DNA of 16,602 nt from Nitrosospira sp. (GCA_030453055.1 JAKDLC010000015.1:1-16602); one strand, 5' to 3'. Positions 1 to 7,576 are shown, numbered from the stretch's first letter. Translations and numbers: made by a program. Notes: generated by a model from the letters alone, not told the origin.

Positions 1-1747
1 CCCGGACCAATTGCTCGGTCAACTGCATATCGTAGTCGCTCAGAAAGATCACGCGGGCGCCGAGCCCGGCGCGGCGAATGAATTGTGTCCACTCCCGGAT
101 CAGGGCCTGACCGGCTTGATCCGCCGGATGGGCCTTGCCCGCCATGATGAGCTGCACCGGGCGGTTCGGATTATTCAACAGCCGCAATAGCCGTTCAGGA
201 TCGTGCAGCAGCAGATCGGGCCTTTTATAGGTGGCGAAGCGGCGCGCAAACCCCAGTGTCAAAGCGTCGGGGTCAAGCAGACGCTTTGCGGCTTCGGCGG
301 TTTGCGGCAACGCCCCTGATACGGCCAATTGCCGGAACAACTGTTCCCTGACGAATTCAACCAGGGACAGGCTCTCCTCGGCGCGAAATCGCCAGAGATC
401 AACATCGGAAACATCGGAAATGCTCCGCTCCAGCGTTTCCGTCGCCCCCAGCCAGAGTCCCTTTCCACAGGCCTGTGTCCAGAGTCTGTCCGCAGACTCG
501 GAATCCCAGGTGGGGATATGCACTCCGTTGGTCACATGACCCACGGGTACTTCTTCCGTAGGCCAGCGTGGAAAAATGGGCGCAAAGAGATGCCTGCTCA
601 CGCTTCCATGCAAACGGCTCACTCCATTGACCGCCCCGCTGCCGCGGATCGCCAGATAGGCCATGTTGAAAGGCTCCGACGCATCGTCGGGATTTTGCCG
701 GCCCAGCGCCAGTAAATCGTGGCATGTCATTCCGAGTTGCGTTTCGGCGTAGTCGCCGAGATATTGCTCGATGAGAGTAGGAGCGAAGCGGTCAAAACCG
801 GCGGCCACCGCCGTGTGAGTGGTAAAAAGATTGCCCGCGCGCGTGGCGGACAATGCGGCATCGAAAGTCTGTCCGGTTTCCTCCATGAAACTTCGGGTGC
901 GTTCCAGGATGGCAAAGGCCGCGTGGCCTTCGTTCAGGTGGCAGACTTCCGGCTTGATGCCAAGTGCGGCCAGCAACCGCCATCCGCAAATGCCGAGAAG
1001 CAATTCCTGCTTGAGGCGCAATTCCGGCCCGCCGCCGTAAAGCTCGCTGGTGATGCCTCGATGAGCGGGAAAATTGGCCGCGTCGTTGCTATCCAGCAGA
1101 TACAGCTTCGCCTTCCCCACCTGGACTTGCCAAGTGCGTATCCAGACGGCGTAGCCCGGCAACTGGATTTCCAGCCGCAGCCACTCGCCGTCCGGGCGGC
1201 GCAGCGGCGTGACGGGCAGCTGACCGGGATCGTTATACGGGAATAGGGCCTGCTGGGCGCCGTTCTTGTCGATCACCTGGCGAAAATAGCCTCGCTGGTA
1301 GAGCAATCCCACGCCGATGACCGGCACGCCCAGATCGCTGGCGGCCTTGAGCTGATCGCCCGCCACGTTGCCAAGCCCGCCTGAATAAATGGGCAGCGCC
1401 TCGCTTAGCATGAACTCCATGCTGAAATAGGCGACACACGTCAGGGAAGATTGCGGCCATGTTTGTTGAAACCAGCCAGGCGCGCTCATCGCATCGCGCT
1501 GAGCCTGCACCAGATTGTCAACGCTCTTGCGGAAGGTGGGATCGGCAAAAACATCCTCAAGTTTCTCCCGGGAAACGGTCTGTAAAACAACCCACGGATT
1601 ATGCGTCAACCCCCAGAGCGCCGCATCCAGCTGTCGCCAGATGTGGTCGGTGTCGTGCCACCAGGACGATCGCATATCCAGCGCCAGCTCCGCCAGGGAA
1701 TCGAATCCCTCTACATCGCTCGCGGCTTGATGCCATTTAATCGTCAA
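1..1747 (-). CDS. glgP: Alpha-glucan (glycogen/maltodextrin) phosphorylase, 3'-truncated by the window edge
   Basis: Cytoplasmic PLP enzyme that releases glucose-1-phosphate from alpha-1,4-glucans. The minus-strand frame is open from about 1798 to base 1, giving roughly 582 codons from the chosen start; it lacks the C-terminal third that carries the PLP lysine. Family motifs appear in order: SSWWHDTD near the N-terminus, YFSMEF, LPIYSGGLGNVAGD, ELYGGGPE, HLNEGHAAFAILE, FTTHTAVAAG, NGVSRLHG, GHVTNGVH, FATYKRPDLL and MAGKAHPAD. This pattern fits the shorter bacterial alpha-glucan phosphorylase branch (about 850 residues) rather than the E. coli GlgP/MalP branch. Start: TTG at 1747 gives MTIKWHQAAS, which resembles the usual N-terminus. 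An in-frame ATG at 1798 would add 17 residues that overlap a small coding frame and look non-native. Neither has a strong ribosome site. The body is free of stops and frameshifts. The TTG start overlaps the preceding small frame by 11 bases, so coupling is possible. Confidence 0.93.
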   Translation of the reverse strand, partial: MTIKWHQAASDVEGFDSLAELALDMRSSWWHDTDHIWRQLDAALWGLTHNPWVVLQTVSREKLEDVFADPTFRKSVDNLVQAQRDAMSAPGWFQQTWPQSSLTCVAYFSMEFMLSEALPIYSGGLGNVAGDQLKAASDLGVPVIGVGLLYQRGYFRQVIDKNGAQQALFPYNDPGQLPVTPLRRPDGEWLRLEIQLPGYAVWIRTWQVQVGKAKLYLLDSNDAANFPAHRGITSELYGGGPELRLKQELLLGICGWRLLAALGIKPEVCHLNEGHAAFAILERTRSFMEETGQTFDAALSATRAGNLFTTHTAVAAGFDRFAPTLIEQYLGDYAETQLGMTCHDLLALGRQNPDDASEPFNMAYLAIRGSGAVNGVSRLHGSVSRHLFAPIFPRWPTEEVPVGHVTNGVHIPTWDSESADRLWTQACGKGLWLGATETLERSISDVSDVDLWRFRAEESLSLVEFVREQLFRQLAVSGALPQTAEAAKRLLDPDALTLGFARRFATYKRPDLLLHDPERLLRLLNNPNRPVQLIMAGKAHPADQAGQALIREWTQFIRRAGLGARVIFLSDYDMQLTEQLVR

Positions 1748-1856
1748 TCTCGATGCGCTTGCCGTCTTCACCGGTTTCGATCTCGAATTTCTCGCCATCT
1801 TAGGCAGAGTACGCCACTGTAATCGCCAGGGCAAGTAGCAGAATTGCTTTATACAT
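1737..1856 (-). pseudogene. Small exported protein (39 codons) interrupted by one in-frame stop
   Basis: Reading down from the ATG at 1856, 18 codons encode a textbook signal peptide (MYKAILLLALAITVAYSA). A TAA follows at 1802-1800, and then 20 more codons in the same frame encode an acidic tail (DGEKFEIETGEDGKRIEIDD) ending in TAA at 1739-1737. Both halves look like real protein and only codon 19 breaks them. TAA could arise by a single substitution from GAA, CAA or AAA. The product would be a tiny periplasmic peptide. No clear ribosome site precedes the ATG. I do not recognise a family. Alternatives are a sequencing error, stop read-through, or coincidence in the leader of glgP. Confidence 0.5.
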
Positions 1857-2406
1857 TACTATTTTGCTGTAATATTCATCTGAATGCTGATTGGATAAGG
1901 GTATTCGCAAACGGAGACGAAATGAATCGCAACTATTTTTGTGATTGATTCCATGTTAACGAGCGATACTACGTTTTTATGTACGGGGACGCACATAACT
2001 TCCATGCCTGATATCGACTCATTTTTTTCCACCGGCCCGCTAGCCAAAACTGTGCCTGGCTATAGCATGCGCGCACAGCAACTGGAAATGGCAAAGGCAA
2101 TAGCAAGTACCATCGCCGCTAATACTGACTGGCTGAAGTGGAAGCGTTTTTTGCGAGAAATAATGATGTGGCTACCATCAGCTCACAGCACCGGGCCGTG
2201 AATAACTAATGCAGATGGTTTTCATCAAGTTTCGACGCTTTTGACGATGCAAAATGGCTTCAGGGTCGCAAGGAATCAGTTACTCGCCACTGCTGGATTG
2301 CATCGGGGTATTGAACCACGGAACTTTTGCGTGGAAAATGATGTGCCTATCATCTACAAGCCTTCTTCCTCGTGAGAGTGATATGTCAATATTTCGCCGG
2401 AGTTAA
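1857..2406. other. Gene-poor gap holding only the helicase remnant
   Basis: 550 bases separate the glgP side from the serine hydrolase gene. The only recognisable content is the DinG/YoaA remnant at 2004-2146. Bases 2147-2406 hold short frames only; in the frame following the remnant they read FFARNNDVATISSQHR and then stop at about 2214, which I cannot identify. The final bases provide the ribosome site of the downstream gene (GGAG at 2399-2402). No tRNA, terminator with a T-run, or repeat was found. Confidence 0.5.
2004..2146 (+). pseudogene. N-terminal remnant of a DinG/YoaA-type ATP-dependent helicase
   Basis: From the ATG at 2004 the frame reads MPDIDSFFSTGPLAKTVPGY and then about 21 residues with R-QQLEMAKAIA. 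This matches the start of DinG/YoaA-type helicases, where a GPLA..-PGY..R..Q..MA segment precedes the Walker A motif (VEAGTGTGKT). After residue ~43 the match fails in this frame, but +1 DNA at 2138-2146 (GTGGAAGCG) would encode VEA, the residues just before Walker A. This suggests a one-base loss and then replacement of the rest. The surviving frame runs on to a stop at 2199-2201 with unrelated residues. No Walker A or DEAH box is present, so the product cannot be an active helicase. Confidence 0.6.
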
Positions 2407-4305
2407 TTGCTGAACATACAGAAGAGGAGATTCCTCATCCATATTTTCTTCCTCTGTCTGCTATTCGCTACGACCTATGTTGCGCAGAGCAAAGAAGCAG
2501 ATACTTCGAAGGCGCCCCGGTCCATCAACGAACTCCAACAGGAGCTTGAAAAGATTCTCAAAGACACACGCACGCCGGGCCTGTCGGTAGCAATCATGCA
2601 TAGAGATGGTCCGGAGTGGATTGCAGGTCTTGGCAGAGCCGACGTATCCGATAACCGACCGGCGACGGCGGACACCCTGTTTCGTATCGGTTCCGTCTCC
2701 AAAGCATTTGTCTCGCTATCGATCCTCAAGTTGGTCAATGAGAAAAAACTTTCTCTGACAGACTCCGTGCATGAGCTGGTTCCCGAGGTGTGGTTCGAGA
2801 ATCAATGGGAGGCGGGCGACCCGGTACGAGTCGTCGATTTGCTGGAGCATACGACCGGCTGGGAAGACCTGCATTTGCACGAATATGCGAAAGACAACTT
2901 AAAGTTTGATTTGCGCGAAGAACTTTATTATGGCCGGCGCTCACGAATCTCCCGTTGGCCGCCGGGCACTCGCATGGCATATAGCAACTCGGGATCGGCC
3001 GTTGCCGCTTATATTGTCCAGAAGCTCACGGGACAACGATTCGAAGATTTTGTCGCGCAAAACTTCTTCAGCCCTATCGGCATGAAAACAGCGACGTATT
3101 TTCCGCCCGCATCCGCGACGCTTACGTCGCTCTATCATCTCGACGGCAAAACCCCCTATCCCTACTGGAACATTCTCTACCGCCCGGCAGGCGCGATAAA
3201 CGCTTCCGCCAAAGACATGGCGGCTTACCTTTCATTCTACCTTCACCGCGGCACCGTAAACGGCATGCAGGTGATGCCAGCCGCCTCCATCGATCGCATG
3301 GAAGTTCCAACCCGCACCTGGGCAGCGCAGGAAGGGCTCAAGGATGGATACGGACTCGGCAGCTACTCCAGCATCCAGGACGGATTCGTTTATCACGGGC
3401 ACGCCGGTGGTGTTCAGGGCGGCTTGACAGAAATGGCCTATTTACCGAACTTTAGCGTAGGCTACTTTTACAGTATCAATACGGACAATGGTGACGCTGC
3501 CATAAAAATCGGTAATGCCATTCGGGCATACATCACGCGGGAATTGCAGAAACCACCTTTGCCCACAGTCGCATCCCTCCCTGCGAATGCCAGTTCCTAC
3601 GCAGGTTGGTACATTTCCGACTCGCCGCGCGCGAAGACTGCTTACTTTGCAGAGCGTCTGATGAGTATGACTCATGTCAGTGTAGACGATGGCAGGCTAC
3701 TTCTGACTTCGCTGACAGGACCAGATCTAGCTTTTGTCCCCGTCGCTGGCACGCAATTTCGCCAACTCTCTGACCCAGTTGCCACAGCCAAATTACTAAC
3801 GCCGAATGGAGAAGGAGAATTCATTCAGTTGTATGGAGGAATGATGACGATGAAGCGCATCCCTACTTGGATCGCCATCACCCAAATCGTACTTGCAGCG
3901 TGGATTGCATTGGCTTTGATTTCAGTGCTCATCTATGCGCCTTTCTGGTTGCTGGGATGTATCCGAAAGAATTTTTTTCAGCCGACAGAGCGCGTTATTC
4001 TTGGCTTCCCGTTGCTCGCCGTGTTGAGCGCCGTGATTACAGTCGCCATAGTCCTTCTCGTCGAGGGCAACGCTAACGCCCTATCGCTTTTAGGAAATTT
4101 AACCATCTGGTCTGGCGGCATTTTCTTGGCAACCGTTGTATTTGCTATCGCTTCCATAACAAGCGGTCTTGTCTTGTGGTATACGCCAAAACAAGCAACT
4201 CGTCGGGCTGTCCGCTGGTATTCGACATCAGTTATCTGGGCAATGCTGGTTTCCACCGCATACCTTGCCTATTGGGGAATTATCGGCCTGCGCACATGGA
4301 CATAG
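2407..4305 (+). CDS. Beta-lactamase-fold serine hydrolase with C-terminal membrane helices
   Basis: 632 residues. An N-terminal signal or anchor (residues ~9-26) directs it to the periplasm. The catalytic domain (~40-380) has the three class C beta-lactamase/DD-peptidase motifs: SVSK at 96-99 (nucleophile Ser96, Lys99), YSN at 192-194, and HAG at 332-334 within HGHAGG. Residues ~390-480 form a beta-rich linker domain. After that come about four hydrophobic helices (~488-516, 530-552, 563-590, 604-628). The architecture resembles penicillin-binding-protein-like serine hydrolases (Pfam Beta-lactamase, PF00144) that act on peptides, esters or cell-wall material; antibiotic resistance should not be assumed. 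The start is TTG, supported by GGAG at 2399-2402 four bases upstream, and it yields a full signal sequence. It stands alone, with gaps of 300 bases or more on both sides. The substrate is unknown. Confidence 0.9.
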   Translation: MLNIQKRRFLIHIFFLCLLFATTYVAQSKEADTSKAPRSINELQQELEKILKDTRTPGLSVAIMHRDGPEWIAGLGRADVSDNRPATADTLFRIGSVSKAFVSLSILKLVNEKKLSLTDSVHELVPEVWFENQWEAGDPVRVVDLLEHTTGWEDLHLHEYAKDNLKFDLREELYYGRRSRISRWPPGTRMAYSNSGSAVAAYIVQKLTGQRFEDFVAQNFFSPIGMKTATYFPPASATLTSLYHLDGKTPYPYWNILYRPAGAINASAKDMAAYLSFYLHRGTVNGMQVMPAASIDRMEVPTRTWAAQEGLKDGYGLGSYSSIQDGFVYHGHAGGVQGGLTEMAYLPNFSVGYFYSINTDNGDAAIKIGNAIRAYITRELQKPPLPTVASLPANASSYAGWYISDSPRAKTAYFAERLMSMTHVSVDDGRLLLTSLTGPDLAFVPVAGTQFRQLSDPVATAKLLTPNGEGEFIQLYGGMMTMKRIPTWIAITQIVLAAWIALALISVLIYAPFWLLGCIRKNFFQPTERVILGFPLLAVLSAVITVAIVLLVEGNANALSLLGNLTIWSGGIFLATVVFAIASITSGLVLWYTPKQATRRAVRWYSTSVIWAMLVSTAYLAYWGIIGLRTWT

Positions 4306-4693
4306 AAGCCCTGCTTTTGCCCTTGCCATCGCAGCGCTATGAAATGACCGTCAAGGTCCACATCGACTAGCACGTGAACGTCAAGGGGCATCGCAACATC
4401 AAGCAGCGATTCAGAACTGATACACCCCCATTACTTTGTCATGTAATCCCTGCTCATACCGGCAGCGGGGGCCTTTCTCTCAACTCTTGGCGATAGGCTT
4501 TAGAGATGACACTTGCTCACTCTCCAGACCCTATTTACGAGAAGAAGAGTTCGCCCGAAGTGGAAACTGGTATAAACTTGGCAATGCGGTGTTTCCGCGA
4601 TGATACTTACATGAATGCGGCCGGACAGATGGTTGCGATTGCAACCACGAAACAAGCAGAACCAGCAGGTTGATCGAATGATGAGGGTCCTCA
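4306..4693. other. Intergenic gap of 388 bases with no supported gene
   Basis: No convincing gene was seen. After the serine hydrolase stop the region 4316-4425 reads in one plus frame as two short open pieces separated by a TAG (KVHID, then HVNVKGHRNIKQRF). This could be a degraded reading frame, but I cannot name it. A 55-codon ATG frame at 4506-4673 lacks a ribosome site and a recognisable motif. The last bases carry the ribosome site GAGGG (about 4683-4687) for the kinase gene. No tRNA or strong terminator is visible. Confidence 0.45.
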
Positions 4694-6127
4694 ATGACCA
4701 GCAAGGTTAAACGCGCCATAGCAGTTCCAGTCCATCCCGTGACGGAAGAGGATGCAAGCGCAGGTCAGGCGTTGCGCGAGCGTCTGAAGGAAATCACTTG
4801 CCTTTATGATATTCGTCAGGGCATGGGGCTGGAATTATCGCTGGATAATGTCTGCGAGCAAATTTCCAAGCACCTGATACCCGCAATGCAATTCCCGGAA
4901 ATTGCTACCGCCGTGATCGAACTCGAAGGCAGACGATTCACCTCCGGGAATCATCATCAGGGACTTACGCACGAACTACAATCGAAGATAAGCGCCAACA
5001 ATAATCTCCGCGGCCAGTTGCGCGTGTTCTATCCCGAAGACAAGCCATTCCTGGTGCCGGAAGAGCAGAGACTCATCGACGCCATCGCAAGCGATCTGGG
5101 GAGATGGCTCGAGCGCAAGCAGCTCGATGAGACGCTGCGCGAGCGTTTGAAGGAAATCACCTGTCTCTACGAGATTCGCCGTGGCATGGGGCTGGAATTA
5201 TCGCTGGATAGTGTCTGCCAGCAGATTTTTGAGCACCTGATACCCGCAATGCAATTCCCGGAAAATGCGGCCGCCGTGATCGAACTCGAGGGCAGACGAT
5301 TCACCTCCGGGAATCATGGCCAGGGCCTTACGCACGAGCTGCAATCAAAGATTAGCACCAACAACAAACCATGCGGCCAATTGCGCGTGTTCTATCCCGA
5401 AGACAAGCCATTCCTGGTGCCGGAAGAGCAGAGGCTCATCGACGCCATCGCGAGTGATCTGGGGGGGTGGCTCGAGCGCAAACATTTGGAGCAGAGACTG
5501 GTTTCCATAGCGGAAGAACACCAGCGTTCGATCGGACAGGAGTTGCACGACAATCTTGGACAGCAGATTGCGGCCATTGGCTATCAAGCCAAGGCTCTGG
5601 AGAAAAAAATATTCGCTTCGGGGAGTGAGGATGCGGCAACGGTCGCCGCTTCCATTGCGACACAAGCGCAGGTCGCCGTGATGCATTGCAAACAGCTCGC
5701 GCAGGGGCTGCTTCCGTTTGAACTGGAAACCAATGGCCTGATGGCTGCGCTACAGGCTTTTGCATCGAGAATCGCAATTACCTATAAAATTACTTGTGAT
5801 TTTAGATGCAAAAATGAAATCCTTATAAAGGATAAGGATATTGCGCTTAACCTTTACCGGATTGCGCAGGAGGCCGTCAACAATGCAATACGCCACGGTG
5901 GCGCGCAACATGTGACAATTTCGCTGGCTTTGGCGGAAGATATGCTCAGCCTCTCGATATGCGACAATGGCAGCGGTTTTGCCGGTATTGACACCAAAAC
6001 CGGGGCGACACCGGGGATGGGCATTAAAATTATGCATTATCGCGCCAAGCAGCTCGGCGCGACACTGGAATTTCTGTCGTGCCCCAAAGGCGGAACGGAA
6101 GTGCGGCTTGAAATGCGAATGGTCTAA
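4694..6127 (+). CDS. Soluble NarL-type (HisKA_3) sensor histidine kinase with duplicated GAF-like domains
   Basis: 477 residues with no signal or membrane helix, so a cytoplasmic sensor kinase. After a ~26-residue leader come two GAF-like units of 121 residues each (27-147 and 148-268), both starting LRERLKEITCLY and ending near DLG-WLERK. The HisKA_3 dimerisation/phosphoacceptor helix follows, with IGQELHDNLGQQ placing the phosphorylated histidine at His285. The HATPase domain shows the N box (AQEAVNNAIRHGG) and the G box (CDNGSGFAG), then GMGIKIMHYRAKQLG. It should autophosphorylate and pass phosphate to the response regulator encoded 27 bases downstream. The start is ATG with GAGGG upstream. 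The signal is unknown; a GAF fold suggests a small ligand or redox cue. The near-identical duplication is unusual and described separately. Confidence 0.93.
   Translation: MTSKVKRAIAVPVHPVTEEDASAGQALRERLKEITCLYDIRQGMGLELSLDNVCEQISKHLIPAMQFPEIATAVIELEGRRFTSGNHHQGLTHELQSKISANNNLRGQLRVFYPEDKPFLVPEEQRLIDAIASDLGRWLERKQLDETLRERLKEITCLYEIRRGMGLELSLDSVCQQIFEHLIPAMQFPENAAAVIELEGRRFTSGNHGQGLTHELQSKISTNNKPCGQLRVFYPEDKPFLVPEEQRLIDAIASDLGGWLERKHLEQRLVSIAEEHQRSIGQELHDNLGQQIAAIGYQAKALEKKIFASGSEDAATVAASIATQAQVAVMHCKQLAQGLLPFELETNGLMAALQAFASRIAITYKITCDFRCKNEILIKDKDIALNLYRIAQEAVNNAIRHGGAQHVTISLALAEDMLSLSICDNGSGFAGIDTKTGATPGMGIKIMHYRAKQLGATLEFLSCPKGGTEVRLEMRMV
4772..5497 (+). repeat. Tandem in-frame 363-bp duplication of the GAF-like sensor unit
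   Basis: Unit 1 spans 4772-5134 and unit 2 spans 5135-5497, exactly 363 bp (121 codons) apart with no indel seen. By eye the two protein copies differ at about 18 of 121 positions. Long DNA stretches are identical, such as those encoding HLIPAMQFPE, IELEGRRFTSGNH and FYPEDKPFLVPEEQRLIDAI. Such DNA similarity points to a recent unequal-crossover event or ongoing gene conversion. Confidence 0.95.
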
Positions 6128-6154
6128 GGAATCCCCTGTCTGCGGAACCCGTAT

Positions 6155-6811
6155 ATGTCAGGCTTGAAAACACAAGTCATGCTGGTGGACGACCATGCCA
6201 TGTTGCGGCATGGTATGGCGATGCTCATCAATCTCGAGCCTGATATGGAGGTAATTGCCGAGGCCGGTGACGGTGATGAAGCGCTGGCCAGACTCAAGAC
6301 GGAGCCTCGTCCCGATATCGTGCTGATGGATGTGTCCCTGAAAACCCTCTCCGGCTTTGAGGTCATAAAAAGCGTGCATCACCGGATTCCCGCATTGCCC
6401 GTGCTCATGGTCTCCATGCATGACGAAGCCGTTTATGCCCAACGCGCTTTGCGGGCCGGTGCGCGTGGCTACGTAATGAAACAGGAACCCGGTGAAGTAC
6501 TGGTAAACGCTATCCGCGAGGTATTGAAGGGGAATTTTTATCTCAGCAAGCAAATGCACGCCAAGCTGTTGAATCGAGTCGTGACCGGAGGCTCTGAGTC
6601 TGAACCGTTGATCAACAGCTTGACCCCCAGTGAGTTTGAAGTGCTGCATTTGATCGGAGCCGGACATAGCAGCCAGGAAATCGCCACGTTGCTTAGCCGC
6701 AGTATCAAAACCATCGAAACGCACCGCTTCAACATTCGTACCAAATTGAATTTGAAAGACGGCGCCGATTTGATCCGTTACGCCACCCACTGGATTTCGG
6801 AAGAACGTTAG
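6155..6811 (+). CDS. NarL/FixJ-family response regulator
   Basis: 218 residues. The receiver domain (7-125) has the acidic pair Asp12-Asp13 (LVDDH), the phosphoacceptor Asp59 (LMDVSL), Ser87 in the Thr/Ser position and Lys109 (GYVMK). The C-terminal LuxR-type helix-turn-helix (about 148-212) carries LTPSEFEVL, SSQEIATLL and the recognition helix SIKTIETHRFNIRTKL. It is thus a phosphorylation-controlled DNA-binding transcription factor. It sits 27 bases behind the histidine kinase gene on the same strand, almost certainly its operon partner. The ATG at 6155 is chosen because the receiver fold begins at once. GGAA about 9 bases upstream is a weak ribosome site. The target genes are not evident; the next gene downstream is a possible target. 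Confidence 0.95.
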   Translation: MSGLKTQVMLVDDHAMLRHGMAMLINLEPDMEVIAEAGDGDEALARLKTEPRPDIVLMDVSLKTLSGFEVIKSVHHRIPALPVLMVSMHDEAVYAQRALRAGARGYVMKQEPGEVLVNAIREVLKGNFYLSKQMHAKLLNRVVTGGSESEPLINSLTPSEFEVLHLIGAGHSSQEIATLLSRSIKTIETHRFNIRTKLNLKDGADLIRYATHWISEER

Positions 6812-7124
6812 GTGCGATGAAAAGAATAGATCATCGCTAATCCCCACTCGTCTCCATCTCACCGTTCTCTGCCGGTTAGGTGGCGGGCTGATTGCTAATT
6901 TTCCCGCCGTGATCCGATCTACTTCCGTTGCCGAGCTCACTCGGCAACGGACGGGTGGATATTCGTGATTTTTAGTCCATTCGGTACGGCAACGCACAGA
7001 AAAAGACTGCGGCGGCGGTTATTCTTATATCTTGCGAGGTTTATTTTGTATGTACGCTCGTCCGAGGGAAGCGGAATTTGAATTTCTGTCTACCCAACCT
7101 TTAACCGTATTGGAGACGATTATC
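6812..7124. other. 313-base gap containing strong hairpins
   Basis: No gene is supported. An ATG at 7032 is in frame with the following lipoprotein, but it would put 31 non-signal residues before the lipoprotein leader, so I take this as leader DNA. The gap carries a 12-bp perfect palindrome (6924-6951) and a weaker 6-bp GGCGGG/CCCGCC stem with a 15-base loop (6882-6908). The ribosome site GGAG at 7112-7115 serves the lipoprotein. Confidence 0.6.
6924..6951. repeat. Perfect 12-bp inverted repeat with 4-base loop
   Basis: TCCGTTGCCGAG (6924-6935) pairs with CTCGGCAACGGA (6940-6951) around the loop CTCA. It lies 113 bases after the response regulator stop and 173 bases before the lipoprotein start. 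No T-run follows on either strand, so it is not a standard intrinsic terminator. It may be an mRNA-stabilising hairpin, a protein-binding palindrome, or a dispersed repeat. Confidence 0.85.
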
Positions 7125-7553
7125 ATGAACTACTTGAAACCTGTGTTCACCGCGGCAACGCTGGCGCTTGCGCTCACCGCTTGCGATTCGCCGAAGGAAG
7201 AACGCCGCGAAGAAGTGCTGGAAAACAAAGCGGATTTACTGGAACAAGCGCGGGAAAACAAGGCGGCTATAGTGGACCAAAAGGCGGAAAACAAGGCGGC
7301 TATAGTGGACCAGGCGCAGGAAAACAGAGCGGCCATAATAGACCAAAAGCTGGAAAACAAGGCGGATCTATTGGAAAACAAGGCCGATACCGTACGCGAA
7401 CGCGGAGAAGCAGTGGCTGACCGTATTGAAAGCCGAGATCCGGGGCTGGACAGCAAAGTTACCGACCGTGCCGCTGAGGCCGCACGCGATATATCCGAGT
7501 CTCGTGCCGACCGGTTGGAGGAAAAAGCCGATCGCATTCGGGAAGTGAAATAG
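7125..7553 (+). CDS. Small lipoprotein with hendecad coiled-coil repeats
   Basis: 142 residues from the ATG at 7125. The leader MNYLKPVFTAATLALALTAC ends in the lipobox LTAC (Cys20), giving a lipid-anchored periplasmic or outer-membrane protein. The mature part is highly charged (Glu, Lys, Ala, Asp). Residues 33-87 hold five 11-residue repeats of the form ENKAAIVDQ-x-x, then a 7-residue step to another ENKAD. The mixed 11/7 spacing is typical of a continuous alpha-helical coiled coil, as in rod-like envelope lipoproteins. The C-terminal part (about 88-142) is also helical and rich in Arg, Glu and Ala. The start is chosen because GGAG lies 9 bases upstream and the lipoprotein leader begins there; the upstream in-frame ATG (7032) would bury it. 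It faces the tyrosinase operon convergently. A structural or stress role is possible but not shown. Confidence 0.85.
   Translation: MNYLKPVFTAATLALALTACDSPKEERREEVLENKADLLEQARENKAAIVDQKAENKAAIVDQAQENRAAIIDQKLENKADLLENKADTVRERGEAVADRIESRDPGLDSKVTDRAAEAARDISESRADRLEEKADRIREVK
7221..7394 (+). repeat. 33-bp tandem repeats coding for hendecads
   Basis: GAAAAC opens each unit at 7221, 7254, 7287, 7320 and 7353, exactly 33 bp apart. A final unit starts at 7374, only 21 bp later. Units at 7254 and 7287 are nearly identical (GAAAACAAGGCGGCTATAGT core). The period is a multiple of three, so copy-number change keeps the frame. Confidence 0.93.
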
Positions 7554-7576
7554 CGGCTGATGCGGTCGAATCACCC

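Noticed and set aside
719..1246. 175-codon plus-strand frame
   Set aside because: It is antisense to glgP, whose frame carries many conserved phosphorylase motifs over the same bases.
1859..2047. 62-codon minus-strand frame upstream of glgP
   Set aside because: It is antisense to the helicase remnant in part, has no ribosome site and an implausible composition.
2247..2375. 42-codon ATG frame in the gap before the serine hydrolase
   Set aside because: Short, no ribosome site and no recognised motif.
4445..4475. Possible terminator after the serine hydrolase (CCCTGC..GCAGCGGGG)
   Set aside because: The stem is only about 4 bp before a bulge and no clear T-run follows.
4506..4673. 55-codon ATG frame upstream of the histidine kinase
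   Set aside because: There is no ribosome site, signal or recognisable motif; it could be chance.
6158..6997. 279-codon minus-strand open frame opposite the response regulator
   Set aside because: It lies antisense to a gene with all receiver and HTH motifs, and its own residues show no domain, signal or ribosome site.
7032..7124. Upstream ATG extending the coiled-coil lipoprotein by 31 residues
   Set aside because: It would place charged residues before the lipoprotein leader; the ATG at 7125 has GGAG and a proper leader.
7181..7420. Plus-strand frame with GKQGGYSGP-type collagen-like repeats
   Set aside because: It is the shifted reading of the 33-bp repeats in the lipoprotein gene. The lipoprotein frame has a lipobox and ribosome site, and this one has neither.
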